From the NCBI GenBank assembly GCA_900547725.1, contig URHR01000034.1:1-20682 (forward strand): a DNA stretch of 20,682 nucleotides, read 5' to 3'. The notes below the pieces were generated by a model that was given only the letters and a program-made list of their open reading frames with translations, did not search any database and was not told the origin of the DNA. This document shows, one piece after another, positions 8,201 through 14,194 of this stretch. Within the stretch, counting starts at the first letter, position 1. Every line of letters starts with the position of its first letter. Source of the stretch: an uncultured Eubacteriales bacterium (GTDB lineage: Bacteria; Bacillota; Clostridia; Oscillospirales; CAG-272). The position numbers and the translations under genes were made by a program.

Positions 8201-8507
8201 CGGTCGGTTTCGCCGGTTCCTTCTGTTCCGCCGCCGTTTTTCCGGACTTTTCCTTTTCTTTCTGCTTCGCTTCCGCTTTGGAAATTCCGGGTTTCGGTTC
8301 AGCCTTCGGCTTTGCCCGGGCGGGCTTTTCCGCCCCGGTCGGCGCGCTGTCCGTCACATTTTTGAGCATGCCCGCAATTTTCGCCTGAAATTCCGCGTCG
8401 TCTGCGTCCTGCTCCGCTTTCTTCTCCCGCTTTTCCGCAAGCATGGATGCCTGTAACTTCTGAACCAATTCGCTCGTTTTTTGTGCGTCAGATCCTTTTT
8501 TCTTCAC
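5298..8507 (-). CDS. P1B-type ATPase-like membrane protein with degenerate catalytic motifs and a KP-rich tail
   Basis: About 1069 residues from a GTG at 8507. Residues 1-430 are charged and low-complexity, with eight KPEP-type tetrapeptides at 138-169. A small helical segment (GMSEDDIAMLLELGYDNELG) follows near 435-470. Eight membrane helices then fall as four (about 515-635), a cytosolic stretch, two (705-762), a large cytosolic region (763-1000) and two (1005-1060). This is the P1B-ATPase plan. Family traces remain: TTPTA at 748-752 where CPC and TPTA lie in pumps, VGTAAFLGKSGVRIP (nucleotide-domain-like), YVAVDGVLKL, TYDPN at Asp944 in place of TGDN, and ALGKTTDIA near 988. DKTGT is replaced by NDSDM at 793-797. 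No TGE is seen in the actuator region, and the GDGxND segment appears deleted. I infer a non-pumping relative. The start is uncertain: an ATG at 8618 would overlap rlmB by 38 bases, while the GTG has AGGAG 11 bases upstream. Confidence 0.75.
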   Translation of the reverse strand: MKKKGSDAQKTSELVQKLQASMLAEKREKKAEQDADDAEFQAKIAGMLKNVTDSAPTGAEKPARAKPKAEPKPGISKAEAKQKEKEKSGKTAAEQKEPAKPTAEPKTESSEKKPEKHIPEALRRLTEDNPNAPEPELKPEPKPVPKPEPKPEPKPVSKPEPKPEPKPEPIRNAPSIIPSEQEEVVQEKKEKNPKDGKIPTVTITTITDKENQETVKETAKEEKPPIVIGTKTNGAEQSVGASAEAPIVIKPRAAVAKAEPKQVNEPARSNDGNDSSVRSEPKPETKKISSGISLPRSRRAERPWETVTASPTAEAVAPEPTEKKPAAESATVTPPRKRVEKRTASSEAARNGFRLTGRHPKKLNQTPIATLPEDEHLDEALDDTVMDTAPELLPMDEPDLPEFGRDGKKPSAFSRRRERKRQELADNADALEVICKRTGMSEDDIAMLLELGYDNELGRLVGYETLKKLRNEHKQKTREAEHRHFRTAFGYRGEDGADGGAKQTTLAAYAHDRKNLILRVVLTALCALFLAFTDIPGLWGGTIDAYRASYPWLFPLISLLLLTAAAALSYRQIDAGLRSFLRFTPTPYSTVALLTPVALLYGVAMLIAGAPGNMLPIGFGTACALLLTALCDVLRLVCEMRSFRLITTEGEKTVLDATEPRKKKLRNGERIVRIINDEIDQNLYRVRKSGQVTGFFHRCNDFSSAAFPFMLLICISFGVAILCGLIGAVRADSFTAGLSAFAGTLMLTTPTAAVFLYFYPLCRANRGLAERNEALIGEGSVSEYSRSKTLIFNDSDMYAAQKCTQISVRDGEDFRHDMKLAGILFRKMSGTMEAIGMNTPTQAEEEMPVVFLRMTEGGTEALVDNRYHLLVGTAAFLGKSGVRIPRESTDRRARRAENVSLMYVAVDGVLKLSYEIEYTTSRTFEDMARLLAEADTVTAIRTYDPNLSEAFLRSSRGDGAAYVRVVTPGRYEQDGVQEVVDSGAVALGKTTDIAGPVCAASAIVGLRRIGYRVLCAAGAVGAVLGTVLGFVGNIPTWALLLIPPLYRLIWDLAVCIATQVMLPCGKKDD
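8001..8096 (-). repeat. 12-bp tandem repeat encoding eight KPEP-type units
   Basis: Eight 12-base units (consensus on the minus strand AAGCCCGAACCG) encode KPEP with variants KPVP and KPVS. They lie inside the N-terminal tail of the pseudo-ATPase. Third-base differences between units show it is not a very recent expansion. Such lysine-proline repeats usually form extended, flexible or cell-envelope-spanning segments; here the tail precedes all membrane helices. Confidence 0.9.
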
Positions 8508-8580
8508 TGCAAGCGCCACTCCTTTCCCCGAAAATTCCCGCTCCGCACGCAACCGCCCGACCGTCCGACGGGTTGTCCGA

Positions 8581-9624
8581 TCAGCCTTCCTTGTGTTGCT
8601 GTCTTGCGACTTCGGCAAGAATCACCGCCGCCGCAGTGGATACGTTAAACGAATTGACCTGTCCGTAAATCGGAATGGACACGATGCCGTCGCAGGCTTT
8701 TCTGACAACCTGCGACACGCCGTCGCCCTCGCTGCCCATAACGATTGCGCACGCGCCCGAAAAATCGGTTTTCCACAAACTGCTTCCGCCCGCTTCGGCG
8801 GCATAGACCCACACGCCCGCTTCCTTCAGCTCTTCCACAGCTGCGGCAATGTTCGGCACTTTTGCGATGGCAAGATGCTCGATCGCACCCGCCGACGCTT
8901 TGGTAACAAGCGGGGTCAGCCCTGCGGCGCGGCGCTTCGGAATCACCAGACCGTGCGCGCCGCAACACTCTGCGCAACGGATGATCGCGCCGAGATTATA
9001 AGGGTCGGTCACGCCGTCGCAGATCACAACCAGCGGCGCTTCTCCGCGCTCCTTCGCGATGGCGAGGATATCCGCCACCGAGCAATATTCCTTCTCCGCC
9101 GCCATGGCGACAATGCCCTGATGCGGCGCAAAGCCCGACACGCTGTCCAGTTTCTGCCGCTCCACCTCAATCACGGGAATTTTCCGCGCGATTGCCTGCG
9201 CGACAAGAACCGTGATCGAACCTGTCCGCTCGCCCTTCTGCACAAGGATCTTATCAATCGGGCGCTCGGACTTCAGCAGTTCCCGCACTGCGCTCCGACC
9301 GATGACCGCGCCGTTTTCGTAATCGCCGTGGATTCCCTCCGCGGGTACTGCCGCTGTCTCGGCTTCCGCTTCGACGGTCGGCTTTGCGATCGGCTTTGCG
9401 ATCGGCTTTCCGATCGGCTTTTCGGTCGGCTTTCCGGTCGGCTTCCGATACGGTTTTGCGTTGTTTTTTGCATACGGCTTTGCGTCAGCCTTCCGTTCCT
9501 CGCGGCGGGGCTTGTCCCCTCTTTCGGGGCCGCCCTGCGCAAAGCGCGGCTTTTTCGCGCCCTCGCGGTTGCCGCGGTCGCCCCTGTCGTTACGGCTTTT
9601 GTTTTGATTCCGATTGTATCCCAT
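8581..9624 (-). CDS. rlmB: 23S rRNA 2'-O-methyltransferase, TrmH/SpoU family (RlmB-like)
   Basis: SAM-dependent methyltransferase of 347 residues, predicted to methylate a ribose in 23S rRNA (G2251 in E. coli numbering). The SpoU motifs are all present: DPYNLGAIIRCAE (motif 1, with the conserved Asn and Arg), VMGSEGDGVS (motif 2) and NSFNVSTAAAVIL (motif 3). They form the trefoil-knot SAM site. The substrate-binding domain begins at GAVIGRSAVRELL near residue 107. The first ~105 residues are an unusual basic extension rich in Arg, Lys and Pro, absent from the ~245-residue standard protein, with six KPxx tetrapeptides. Such tails often bind RNA. The ATG at 9624 has AGGAG 11 bases upstream and its own promoter. 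The gene leads a block with the pseudo-ATPase and the radical SAM gene. Confidence 0.92.
   Translation of the reverse strand: MGYNRNQNKSRNDRGDRGNREGAKKPRFAQGGPERGDKPRREERKADAKPYAKNNAKPYRKPTGKPTEKPIGKPIAKPIAKPTVEAEAETAAVPAEGIHGDYENGAVIGRSAVRELLKSERPIDKILVQKGERTGSITVLVAQAIARKIPVIEVERQKLDSVSGFAPHQGIVAMAAEKEYCSVADILAIAKERGEAPLVVICDGVTDPYNLGAIIRCAECCGAHGLVIPKRRAAGLTPLVTKASAGAIEHLAIAKVPNIAAAVEELKEAGVWVYAAEAGGSSLWKTDFSGACAIVMGSEGDGVSQVVRKACDGIVSIPIYGQVNSFNVSTAAAVILAEVARQQHKEG
9373..9444 (-). repeat. 12-bp tandem repeat encoding six KPxx units in RlmB
   Basis: Six 12-base units in the basic N-terminal extension of RlmB encode KPTG, KPTE, KPIG, KPIA, KPIA and KPTV. All share AAGCCGA at the core on the minus strand, and two units are identical in protein sequence. 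The repeat is distinct in sequence from the KPEP repeat in the next gene but uses the same lysine-proline tetrapeptide rule. Confidence 0.9.
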
Positions 9625-9671
9625 TTGATGTATGACTCCTTCGATTTAGCAGGCAGAATCCTCTACCAGAT

Positions 9672-9700
9672 ATTTTATCATAAAATCGCGTTTTTGTATA
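9672..9700 (-). promoter_or_regulatory. Promoter of rlmB
   Basis: On the minus strand TATACA (9695-9700), 17 bases and TAAAAT (9672-9677), with TG directly at the extended -10 position. The -35 is a 4-of-6 match. It lies 48 bases upstream of the rlmB ATG and is the only promoter seen for the three-gene block down to 2601. Confidence 0.6.
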
Positions 9701-9741
9701 GAGTTTTTTGAAATTTTCCGTCCGAAAACTGCGAAAACCCT

Positions 9742-9798
9742 TCGACAGGAAACGATTTTTCGGGTTCTTTCCGGTCGAAACCCGCCCGTGCCTGTCGA
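9742..9798 (-). terminator. Composite hairpin after the membrane-anchored protein gene
   Basis: Nested dyads pair TCGACAGG/CCTGTCGA (9742-9749 with 9791-9798) and CGGGTT/AACCCG (9761-9766 with 9779-9784). They start two bases after the stop codon of the gene ending at 9801. On the minus strand the outer stem is followed by AGGGTTTTCG, a weak T-run, so it is a probable rather than certain terminator. Confidence 0.5.
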
Positions 9799-9800
9799 GG

Positions 9801-10484
9801 TCAGTCGCCCCCGGTCGCTCCGGTCAGCTTTTCGTAGAAGGCGCGAACCGCTTCAAAGGACTTATCCTTTGCGGTCTCCCCCAGCACCGAGCGGGTCAGG
9901 ATCACGCGGTAGTCCCCGCAATTCCCGGTAAGGAAGTGCGTCACGCCGTATTCCTCAAAGATCGGGAGGTCACCCATCCGGCGGTTTTCCACGATCTGAA
10001 TTTTTCCGTCAAACCAGTTTTCATACACATACGGGCTGACAATCCAGATTCCGCAGTCCCCCGTCATGAGGTAGCTTTGGAGGGTTCGGATGCGATCCTG
10101 ATTATAGCCTCTGTCCAGATTCCGTCCGACGGTATCCAGTTTTTTCTCGCCTGTTTCGGGGTCTGTGTAAGTATTATTGGCGGTAATCTCTTCTTCCGTG
10201 AGGATAGAATACTGACTCAGTGTGATTCTTGCGTTTTCGTCCGCCGCGCTCAGGACGTTTTTCAGTCCCGTTTGCTCGTCGTTGCTCATGACGTACCCGC
10301 CCGCGAAGGTGACGGTAACGCCCCCGCTCTCCCCTCTCGCGCACTGCGGCAGGGTGACTGCCAACAGAATCACGACCAGCAAAACGGCGATCGTTTGCCA
10401 TTTATAATGAAACCAGAAGTTGTCCAGCCACCGCAGAAATTTCGATTGTTCCGCCACCTCGTGTGCGTTCTGTTTTTCTTCCAT
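9801..10484 (-). CDS. Membrane-anchored protein of unknown function
   Basis: I do not recognise this 227-residue protein. Residues 1-22 are cytoplasmic and charged. A single strongly hydrophobic helix follows at about 26-46 (TIAVLLVVILLAVTLPQ), preceded by WFHYKW. The remaining ~180 residues would face outside the membrane. The outer part reads like an alpha/beta domain with aromatic-rich patches (CGIWIVSPYVYENWF and EYGVTHFLTGNCGDYRVIL), but no catalytic motif stands out. Two Cys near the middle and end could form a disulfide. The start at 10484 is chosen for GGAG 7 bases upstream; a frame opening at 10571 would run through the terminator and repeat and is rejected. It is downstream of greA but separated by 347 bases and a terminator, so it may have its own promoter, which I could not identify. 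Confidence 0.75.
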   Translation of the reverse strand: MEEKQNAHEVAEQSKFLRWLDNFWFHYKWQTIAVLLVVILLAVTLPQCARGESGGVTVTFAGGYVMSNDEQTGLKNVLSAADENARITLSQYSILTEEEITANNTYTDPETGEKKLDTVGRNLDRGYNQDRIRTLQSYLMTGDCGIWIVSPYVYENWFDGKIQIVENRRMGDLPIFEEYGVTHFLTGNCGDYRVILTRSVLGETAKDKSFEAVRAFYEKLTGATGGD

Positions 10485-10504
10485 GTTTTTTCTCCTACAA
10501 AAAG

Positions 10505-10531
10505 CGGGACCCGCCTTGCGGTCGGGTCCCG
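10505..10531 (-). terminator. Rho-independent terminator upstream of the membrane-anchored protein gene
   Basis: A 9-bp GC-rich stem CGGGACCCG/CGGGTCCCG is followed on the minus strand by CTTTTTG, directly ahead of the GGAG of the gene starting at 10484. It would stop transcription coming from greA, or act as an attenuator because it is only 20 bases from the start codon. Confidence 0.7.
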
Positions 10532-10541
10532 TGGTGGTGGG

Positions 10542-10623
10542 AAGACCTCGGGACTTTGCCCCGAACCCCACTTGAAAACTTCTTGAAAGAAGTTTTCAAG
10601 ACTTTCAAGAACTTTAACCAAGG
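10542..10623 (-). repeat. Dispersed double-hairpin repeat, copy 2
   Basis: Inverted relative to copy 1 at 1-80. It has a 13-bp perfect stem (10571-10583 with 10588-10600, loop TGAA) and a TCGGG/CCCGA stem (10548-10552 with 10559-10563). The loop region TTCTTGAAAGAA, the tail AAGAACTTTAAC and the word AGACCT are shared with copy 1. The outer stem bases differ but stay paired, for example GGGG/CCCC in copy 1 against AAAA/TTTT here. Confidence 0.75.
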
Positions 10624-10831
10624 TGATTTTTTTCGCCTGTCTTTGGCGGTTTCTGTTTCCGAATGTAGCCGTTTTCCGTGCTACGAATTCCGGCTGCTCC
10701 CGAACCCAATCCCGTCCAGCGGGATTGGGACGGCTGTCGCCTTCTCTCCCGCTACCGGATAAAAATGGTTGGAAGTTCGTTACTGACTGCCAAAAAATTC
10801 TGAAGCAATCAGGACAGGCTTTGCAAAAGCT

Positions 10832-11317
10832 TTATGCCAGACTCTTTCCGACCTCAAGCACCGCGACATGGATCGTTCCTGCGGGGGTTTCGATGTCCTT
10901 TTCGTCTCCTGCGCGCATATCAATCAGACCTGCGCCGAGCGGCGACTGGTCGGAGATTTTATGCTCTGCGGGGTTGGATTCGTTCGAGCTGACCAGTGCG
11001 TATTCCATCGGTTCGCCGCCGTTGAGAGACAGCTTGACGGTAGAACCGAGGCTTGCCATACTGAAGTCTGTGGTCGACTCGTCGAGAATGACCGCATTCT
11101 CAACCAGTTCTTCCAGTTCCTTGATGCGCGCTTCGTTCTTCGCCTGCTCGTTTCTCGCCTCGTCGTACTCGGAGTTCTCGGACAAGTCTCCGAACGACCG
11201 CGCCACGGCGATATCGTTCTTGATCTTCTCGCGCTTCTCCAGTTTGAGGTAATTCAGCTCGTCAATCAGTTTCTGATAACCCGCTTGGGTATAGGTAATC
11301 TTCTTTCCCTTTGCCAT
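10832..11317 (-). CDS. greA: Transcription elongation factor GreA
   Basis: Cleavage factor of 161 residues (family norm about 158). It enters the secondary channel of RNA polymerase and stimulates cleavage of backtracked RNA. The N-terminal coiled coil spans residues about 10-78, with the functional acidic tip visible in GDLSENSEYDEAR. The C-terminal FKBP-like domain contains SLGSTVKL, SDQSPLGAGLI and the final AGTIHVAVLEV. ATG at 11317 follows GAGGAG by 9 bases. It lies 27 bases after the stop of the S41 protease gene with no terminator between, so the two are probably cotranscribed. No promoter of its own is seen. Confidence 0.97.
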   Translation of the reverse strand: MAKGKKITYTQAGYQKLIDELNYLKLEKREKIKNDIAVARSFGDLSENSEYDEARNEQAKNEARIKELEELVENAVILDESTTDFSMASLGSTVKLSLNGGEPMEYALVSSNESNPAEHKISDQSPLGAGLIDMRAGDEKDIETPAGTIHVAVLEVGKSLA

Positions 11318-11344
11318 TGTTTTGTGCTCCTCGTCTGCTTTCTT

Positions 11345-12787
11345 TTATTTGAATAATGCGACCGCCGCCAGAAGCTGAGCGTCCTCACTCTGCTTCAGCA
11401 ACGACAACGGCTGCTTTTTTGCTTCCTCGCTCAGCTCGACAAAAACGTTCGGTTCAATGCCGATGCCGTGATAGGATTCTCCGCACTTGGTAACATACGC
11501 GTGTGTGGTCAGCTTCAGATATGCCACAGTGCCATCCGTAAACGGAATCCGCCGCGTGGTCTGCATAATGCCCTTTCCGAAGGTGGTTTTCCCCACGATA
11601 TTGCCTGCGCGGAAACCCTTTTCCTCGCGGTAATCGCGCAGGGTTGCCACAAAGACCTCTGCCGCCGAGGCGGTATTTTCGTTGCACAGAACCGTAAAGT
11701 CCAGATCCTGATACATTCCGATTTCGTCCTTTGCCACGCTGCACCCCGCATAGCGGTCGGTGAAGGTGTGCTCGGTGACCGTATAAGTTCCCGCCACATT
11801 CTCGTCCTTGTCAATCGCGCTGATGACCATATCCCCCTCGTTGAGGAAATAGGACAGCACCGCCACAATGGATTGCAGGTCTCCGCCGGGGTTGTTGCGC
11901 ACGTCAAATACGAAATGCTCCACGCCCGCGTCCAACAGCTTGTTGACATTCGACTTGAACTGTCCCGGGGTGGTCATATCAAAACCCGTGATGTGCACGA
12001 TCCCCACCGTCGGGTCGCTTTCCAACAGTTCCGAGCGCACCGAGTGCGTTTCCAGTTTCCGCCTTGTCAGCGTCCGCTCCATACGTTCAACGGTTTCCCC
12101 GCTCTCCCGCAGGAACATGACCTCCACGTCTGTTCCCTCTTCGCCTCTCATGGCAAGGAGCGCTTTGTCAAACCCCAACTCTCCGATGGTTTTCCAGACG
12201 CCCTCAATCTTCACCGCGTACACAAGATCACCCGCGCGGATTCCCGCTTCGATTGCGGGAGACGCCTCGTAGACCTCGATCACGCGGTAGACCTTCTTTT
12301 CGCTTCCCTCATAGGTGAAGCCTGACTGCACAACCGTCACACCGATGCCACAGAAATCCCCGTTGCTCTCGGCTGTCAGTTCCGCGTACTCTTCTTCGGT
12401 GTAATAGCGGGCGTAAACATCCCCCGTCGCCTCGACATACGCTTTGAACGCCGCCTCGGTCATGGCTTTTTCGTCCAGATCGTCGGCGTACAGAGAGAAC
12501 GCCTTCAGCATTGCGTCGAGAATCGCAAACGCGTCGCCCTTTTCGTTTTTGTTTGCCGCAATCAGACTTTCGTAGTAGTTTTTCTGGCTGTCCAGCTGGG
12601 AAAGTCTGGTTTTCTGCGCCGCCAAAGAGGTAAACGTCCATGTGAGCAGAATCGACGCAACCAGAACAAGGCACAGAACGGGAATCGCCAACCGCAGGCT
12701 GACGCTCCGGTTTTTCTTTTCCGGGTTCGGCGTTTCCGCAGGAGCGCCCGTCTCGCCCGACGTCAGGTTCTTTTCCTCTTCTTCCAT
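11345..12787 (-). CDS. S41-family carboxyl-terminal processing protease (CtpA-like)
   Basis: Membrane-anchored serine protease of 480 residues that acts outside the membrane on C-termini of envelope proteins. Residues 1-27 are acidic then basic cytoplasm; a signal-anchor helix spans about 29-52 (LRLAIPVLCLVLVASILLTW). A PDZ domain lies around 130-220 (GIGVTVVQSGF, ASPAIEAGIRAGDLVYAV). The peptidase core includes FDVRNNPGGDLQSIV. The catalytic dyad is intact: Ser374 in NENTASAAE and Lys405 in TFGKG. The ATG at 12787 follows AAAGGAA. It is upstream of greA in the same direction. Upstream lie two strong hairpins and then the PucR-type regulator. Family is certain; the substrate is unknown, and a sporulation role like that of some clostridial paralogues cannot be judged. 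Confidence 0.93.
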   Translation of the reverse strand: MEEEEKNLTSGETGAPAETPNPEKKNRSVSLRLAIPVLCLVLVASILLTWTFTSLAAQKTRLSQLDSQKNYYESLIAANKNEKGDAFAILDAMLKAFSLYADDLDEKAMTEAAFKAYVEATGDVYARYYTEEEYAELTAESNGDFCGIGVTVVQSGFTYEGSEKKVYRVIEVYEASPAIEAGIRAGDLVYAVKIEGVWKTIGELGFDKALLAMRGEEGTDVEVMFLRESGETVERMERTLTRRKLETHSVRSELLESDPTVGIVHITGFDMTTPGQFKSNVNKLLDAGVEHFVFDVRNNPGGDLQSIVAVLSYFLNEGDMVISAIDKDENVAGTYTVTEHTFTDRYAGCSVAKDEIGMYQDLDFTVLCNENTASAAEVFVATLRDYREEKGFRAGNIVGKTTFGKGIMQTTRRIPFTDGTVAYLKLTTHAYVTKCGESYHGIGIEPNVFVELSEEAKKQPLSLLKQSEDAQLLAAVALFK

Positions 12788-12821
12788 CTTTGATTCCTTT
12801 CGGTTAGAGATACCTACAGTT

Positions 12822-12860
12822 TATGGACTTTCCCCGCGTCTTATGCGGGGAAAGTCCATA
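12822..12860. repeat. 16-bp hairpin in the ctpA upstream region
   Basis: A perfect 16-bp stem pairs 12822-12837 with 12845-12860 around a 7-base loop. On neither strand is it followed by a T-run, so it is not a standard terminator. It lies 34 bases upstream of the protease start codon and adjoins a second hairpin. Confidence 0.7.
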
Positions 12861-12861
12861 T

Positions 12862-12907
12862 GGGCACCACCGTGCAATCGCACCGTCGGAATTGCACGGT
12901 GATGCCC
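12862..12907. repeat. 17-bp hairpin adjoining the previous one
   Basis: The arms 12862-12878 and 12891-12907 pair at 16 of 17 positions around a 12-base loop. The loop carries CGCACCGT, partly repeating the stem word CACCGT, so an alternative pairing is possible. It starts 12 bases after the stop of the PucR-type gene as transcribed on the minus strand. Confidence 0.7.
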
Positions 12908-12919
12908 AAAACCTGCCGC

Positions 12920-14005
12920 TCAGAATTTGATCGGCTTGGAATTCAGGTACTTCTTGACCATCAGCGCCACTTTGAAGGTGATGGCGTGCTCGAATTCGCG
13001 CAGATCCAGACCCGTCAGCTTGCGGATTTTCTCCAGACGGTAAACCAGCGTATTCCGGTGGACAAACAGCTTTCTGGAGGTTTCGGACACGTTCAGATTG
13101 TTCTCGAAGAAGCACTGAATGGTCAGCAGGGTTTCGCGGTCAAGCGATTCGAGACTGCCGCGCTTGAACACTTCCTGCAGGAACATCTCGCACAGCGTGG
13201 TCGGAAGCTGATAGATCAGACGGCCGATGCCGAGATTCTCGTAGCTGATGATGCTCTTCTCGGATTCGAACACCTTTCCCACATCCAGAGCGATCTGCGC
13301 TTCCTTGTAGGCGCGCGCCAGATCCTTGATGTTCTCCACGATGGTGGAAATACCGATGGCAACCTTGGTGTAAAACTCCGCCGACAGCGTATCGGCAATG
13401 TTGGTGGCAATCTTCTCCACATCGCGGGTCTCAGTGCCCGGCTTGATGTCCTTGACCAACACGATGTCATGTTCGCCAACGCTGATGACATAGTCCTTGG
13501 TCTTGTCGGGGAACATATTCTGGAGCATTTCAAACGGCATCATATCGGTCTTGCCGAAGAATTTGATGAGGAACACAATCCGCATCTCTTCGGTGTTGAA
13601 ATGCAGCTCCTTGGACTTGATGTAGATATCGCTGGGCAGGATGTTATCGAGGATAATATTTTTGATGAACGACCCCTTGTCGTACTTCTCGTCGTAAAGG
13701 TTCTTGATGTTTCCGAGCGAGATGGCAAGCAGCTTGGACATCTTCTCCGCCATTTTGTCCTCGCCCTCGACAAAGACGACATAGTCCGACTTCACGCCTG
13801 CGTTCATGGGACGGTAGGTGTAGCCGCCCGATGTGACGACGTCGCTGGTATAGTTCAGCTCTTCGCGCACGCCCTGTCTGATCTCGCCGATGCGAACCAG
13901 TTCGGAACAGGCAATGATTACGCCGTTCTCGTCAACCACGCCGATCACGCGGTCAATCGCGTCCTTCATCTGATGAATGACACCCTGAAATAATTTGTTG
14001 GACAT
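12920..14005 (-). CDS. PucR/CdaR-family transcriptional regulator
   Basis: DNA-binding regulator of 361 residues. The N-terminal ~110 residues form a sensor-like domain (DAIDRVIGVVDENGVIIACS) related to sugar-diacid recognition domains. The middle, about 120-250, fits the GGDEF-like CdaR segment. Residues 293-350 form the PucR-type C-terminal helix-turn-helix, with the diagnostic LNVSETSRKLFVHRNTLVYRL. The start at 14005 is chosen for GAGGAG 9 bases upstream; the first ATG of the open frame at 14047 lacks a site and sits beside the -10 box. It has its own promoter. No purine, glycerate or sugar-diacid gene is adjacent; downstream is the S41 protease. The ligand and targets are unknown. Confidence 0.9.
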   Translation of the reverse strand: MSNKLFQGVIHQMKDAIDRVIGVVDENGVIIACSELVRIGEIRQGVREELNYTSDVVTSGGYTYRPMNAGVKSDYVVFVEGEDKMAEKMSKLLAISLGNIKNLYDEKYDKGSFIKNIILDNILPSDIYIKSKELHFNTEEMRIVFLIKFFGKTDMMPFEMLQNMFPDKTKDYVISVGEHDIVLVKDIKPGTETRDVEKIATNIADTLSAEFYTKVAIGISTIVENIKDLARAYKEAQIALDVGKVFESEKSIISYENLGIGRLIYQLPTTLCEMFLQEVFKRGSLESLDRETLLTIQCFFENNLNVSETSRKLFVHRNTLVYRLEKIRKLTGLDLREFEHAITFKVALMVKKYLNSKPIKF

Positions 14006-14061
14006 CTTTTTCTCTCCTCTGTCTGAAAGATTATGTTCACCGCACATAGAAAACTGACTAT

Positions 14062-14090
14062 ATTTTACACCCTTTTTTGTGTTTTTTCAA
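14062..14090 (-). promoter_or_regulatory. Promoter of the PucR-type regulator
   Basis: On the minus strand TTGAAA (14085-14090), 17 bases and TAAAAT (14062-14067). The predicted leader is about 50 bases. The remaining bases to 14194 are AT-rich with no gene or strong hairpin. Confidence 0.75.
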
Positions 14091-14194
14091 TAGGCTTTTC
14101 GATATTTTCCCTAAATTTCACAAAAAATTTTTATGCAAACCGCCTTTTCGGTCGGAAAACCGGATATTTTACAACGGTATTTCTGAAATAATGT

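Larger units (their letters stand above)
10485..10831. other. 347-base intergenic region between greA and the membrane-anchored protein gene
   Basis: No gene is supported here. It holds a terminator (10505-10531), the second dispersed repeat (10542-10623) and a 10-bp perfect hairpin at 10705-10714/10720-10729. A GTAGC/GCTAC dyad lies near 10665-10685. Close to the end of greA there is a weak minus-strand hairpin (CTGA/TCAG around 10801-10813) followed by a run of six T, which may be the greA terminator. Confidence 0.6.

Noticed and set aside
1..10623. The inverted repeat pair at 1-80 and 10542-10623 considered as ends of a composite mobile element
   Set aside because: The segment between them holds housekeeping genes and no transposase or integrase; stems differ between the copies, unlike recent transposon ends.
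10705..10729. 10-bp hairpin considered as the greA terminator
   Set aside because: No T-run follows on either strand and it is over 100 bases from the greA stop codon; kept only as a note in the intergenic region.
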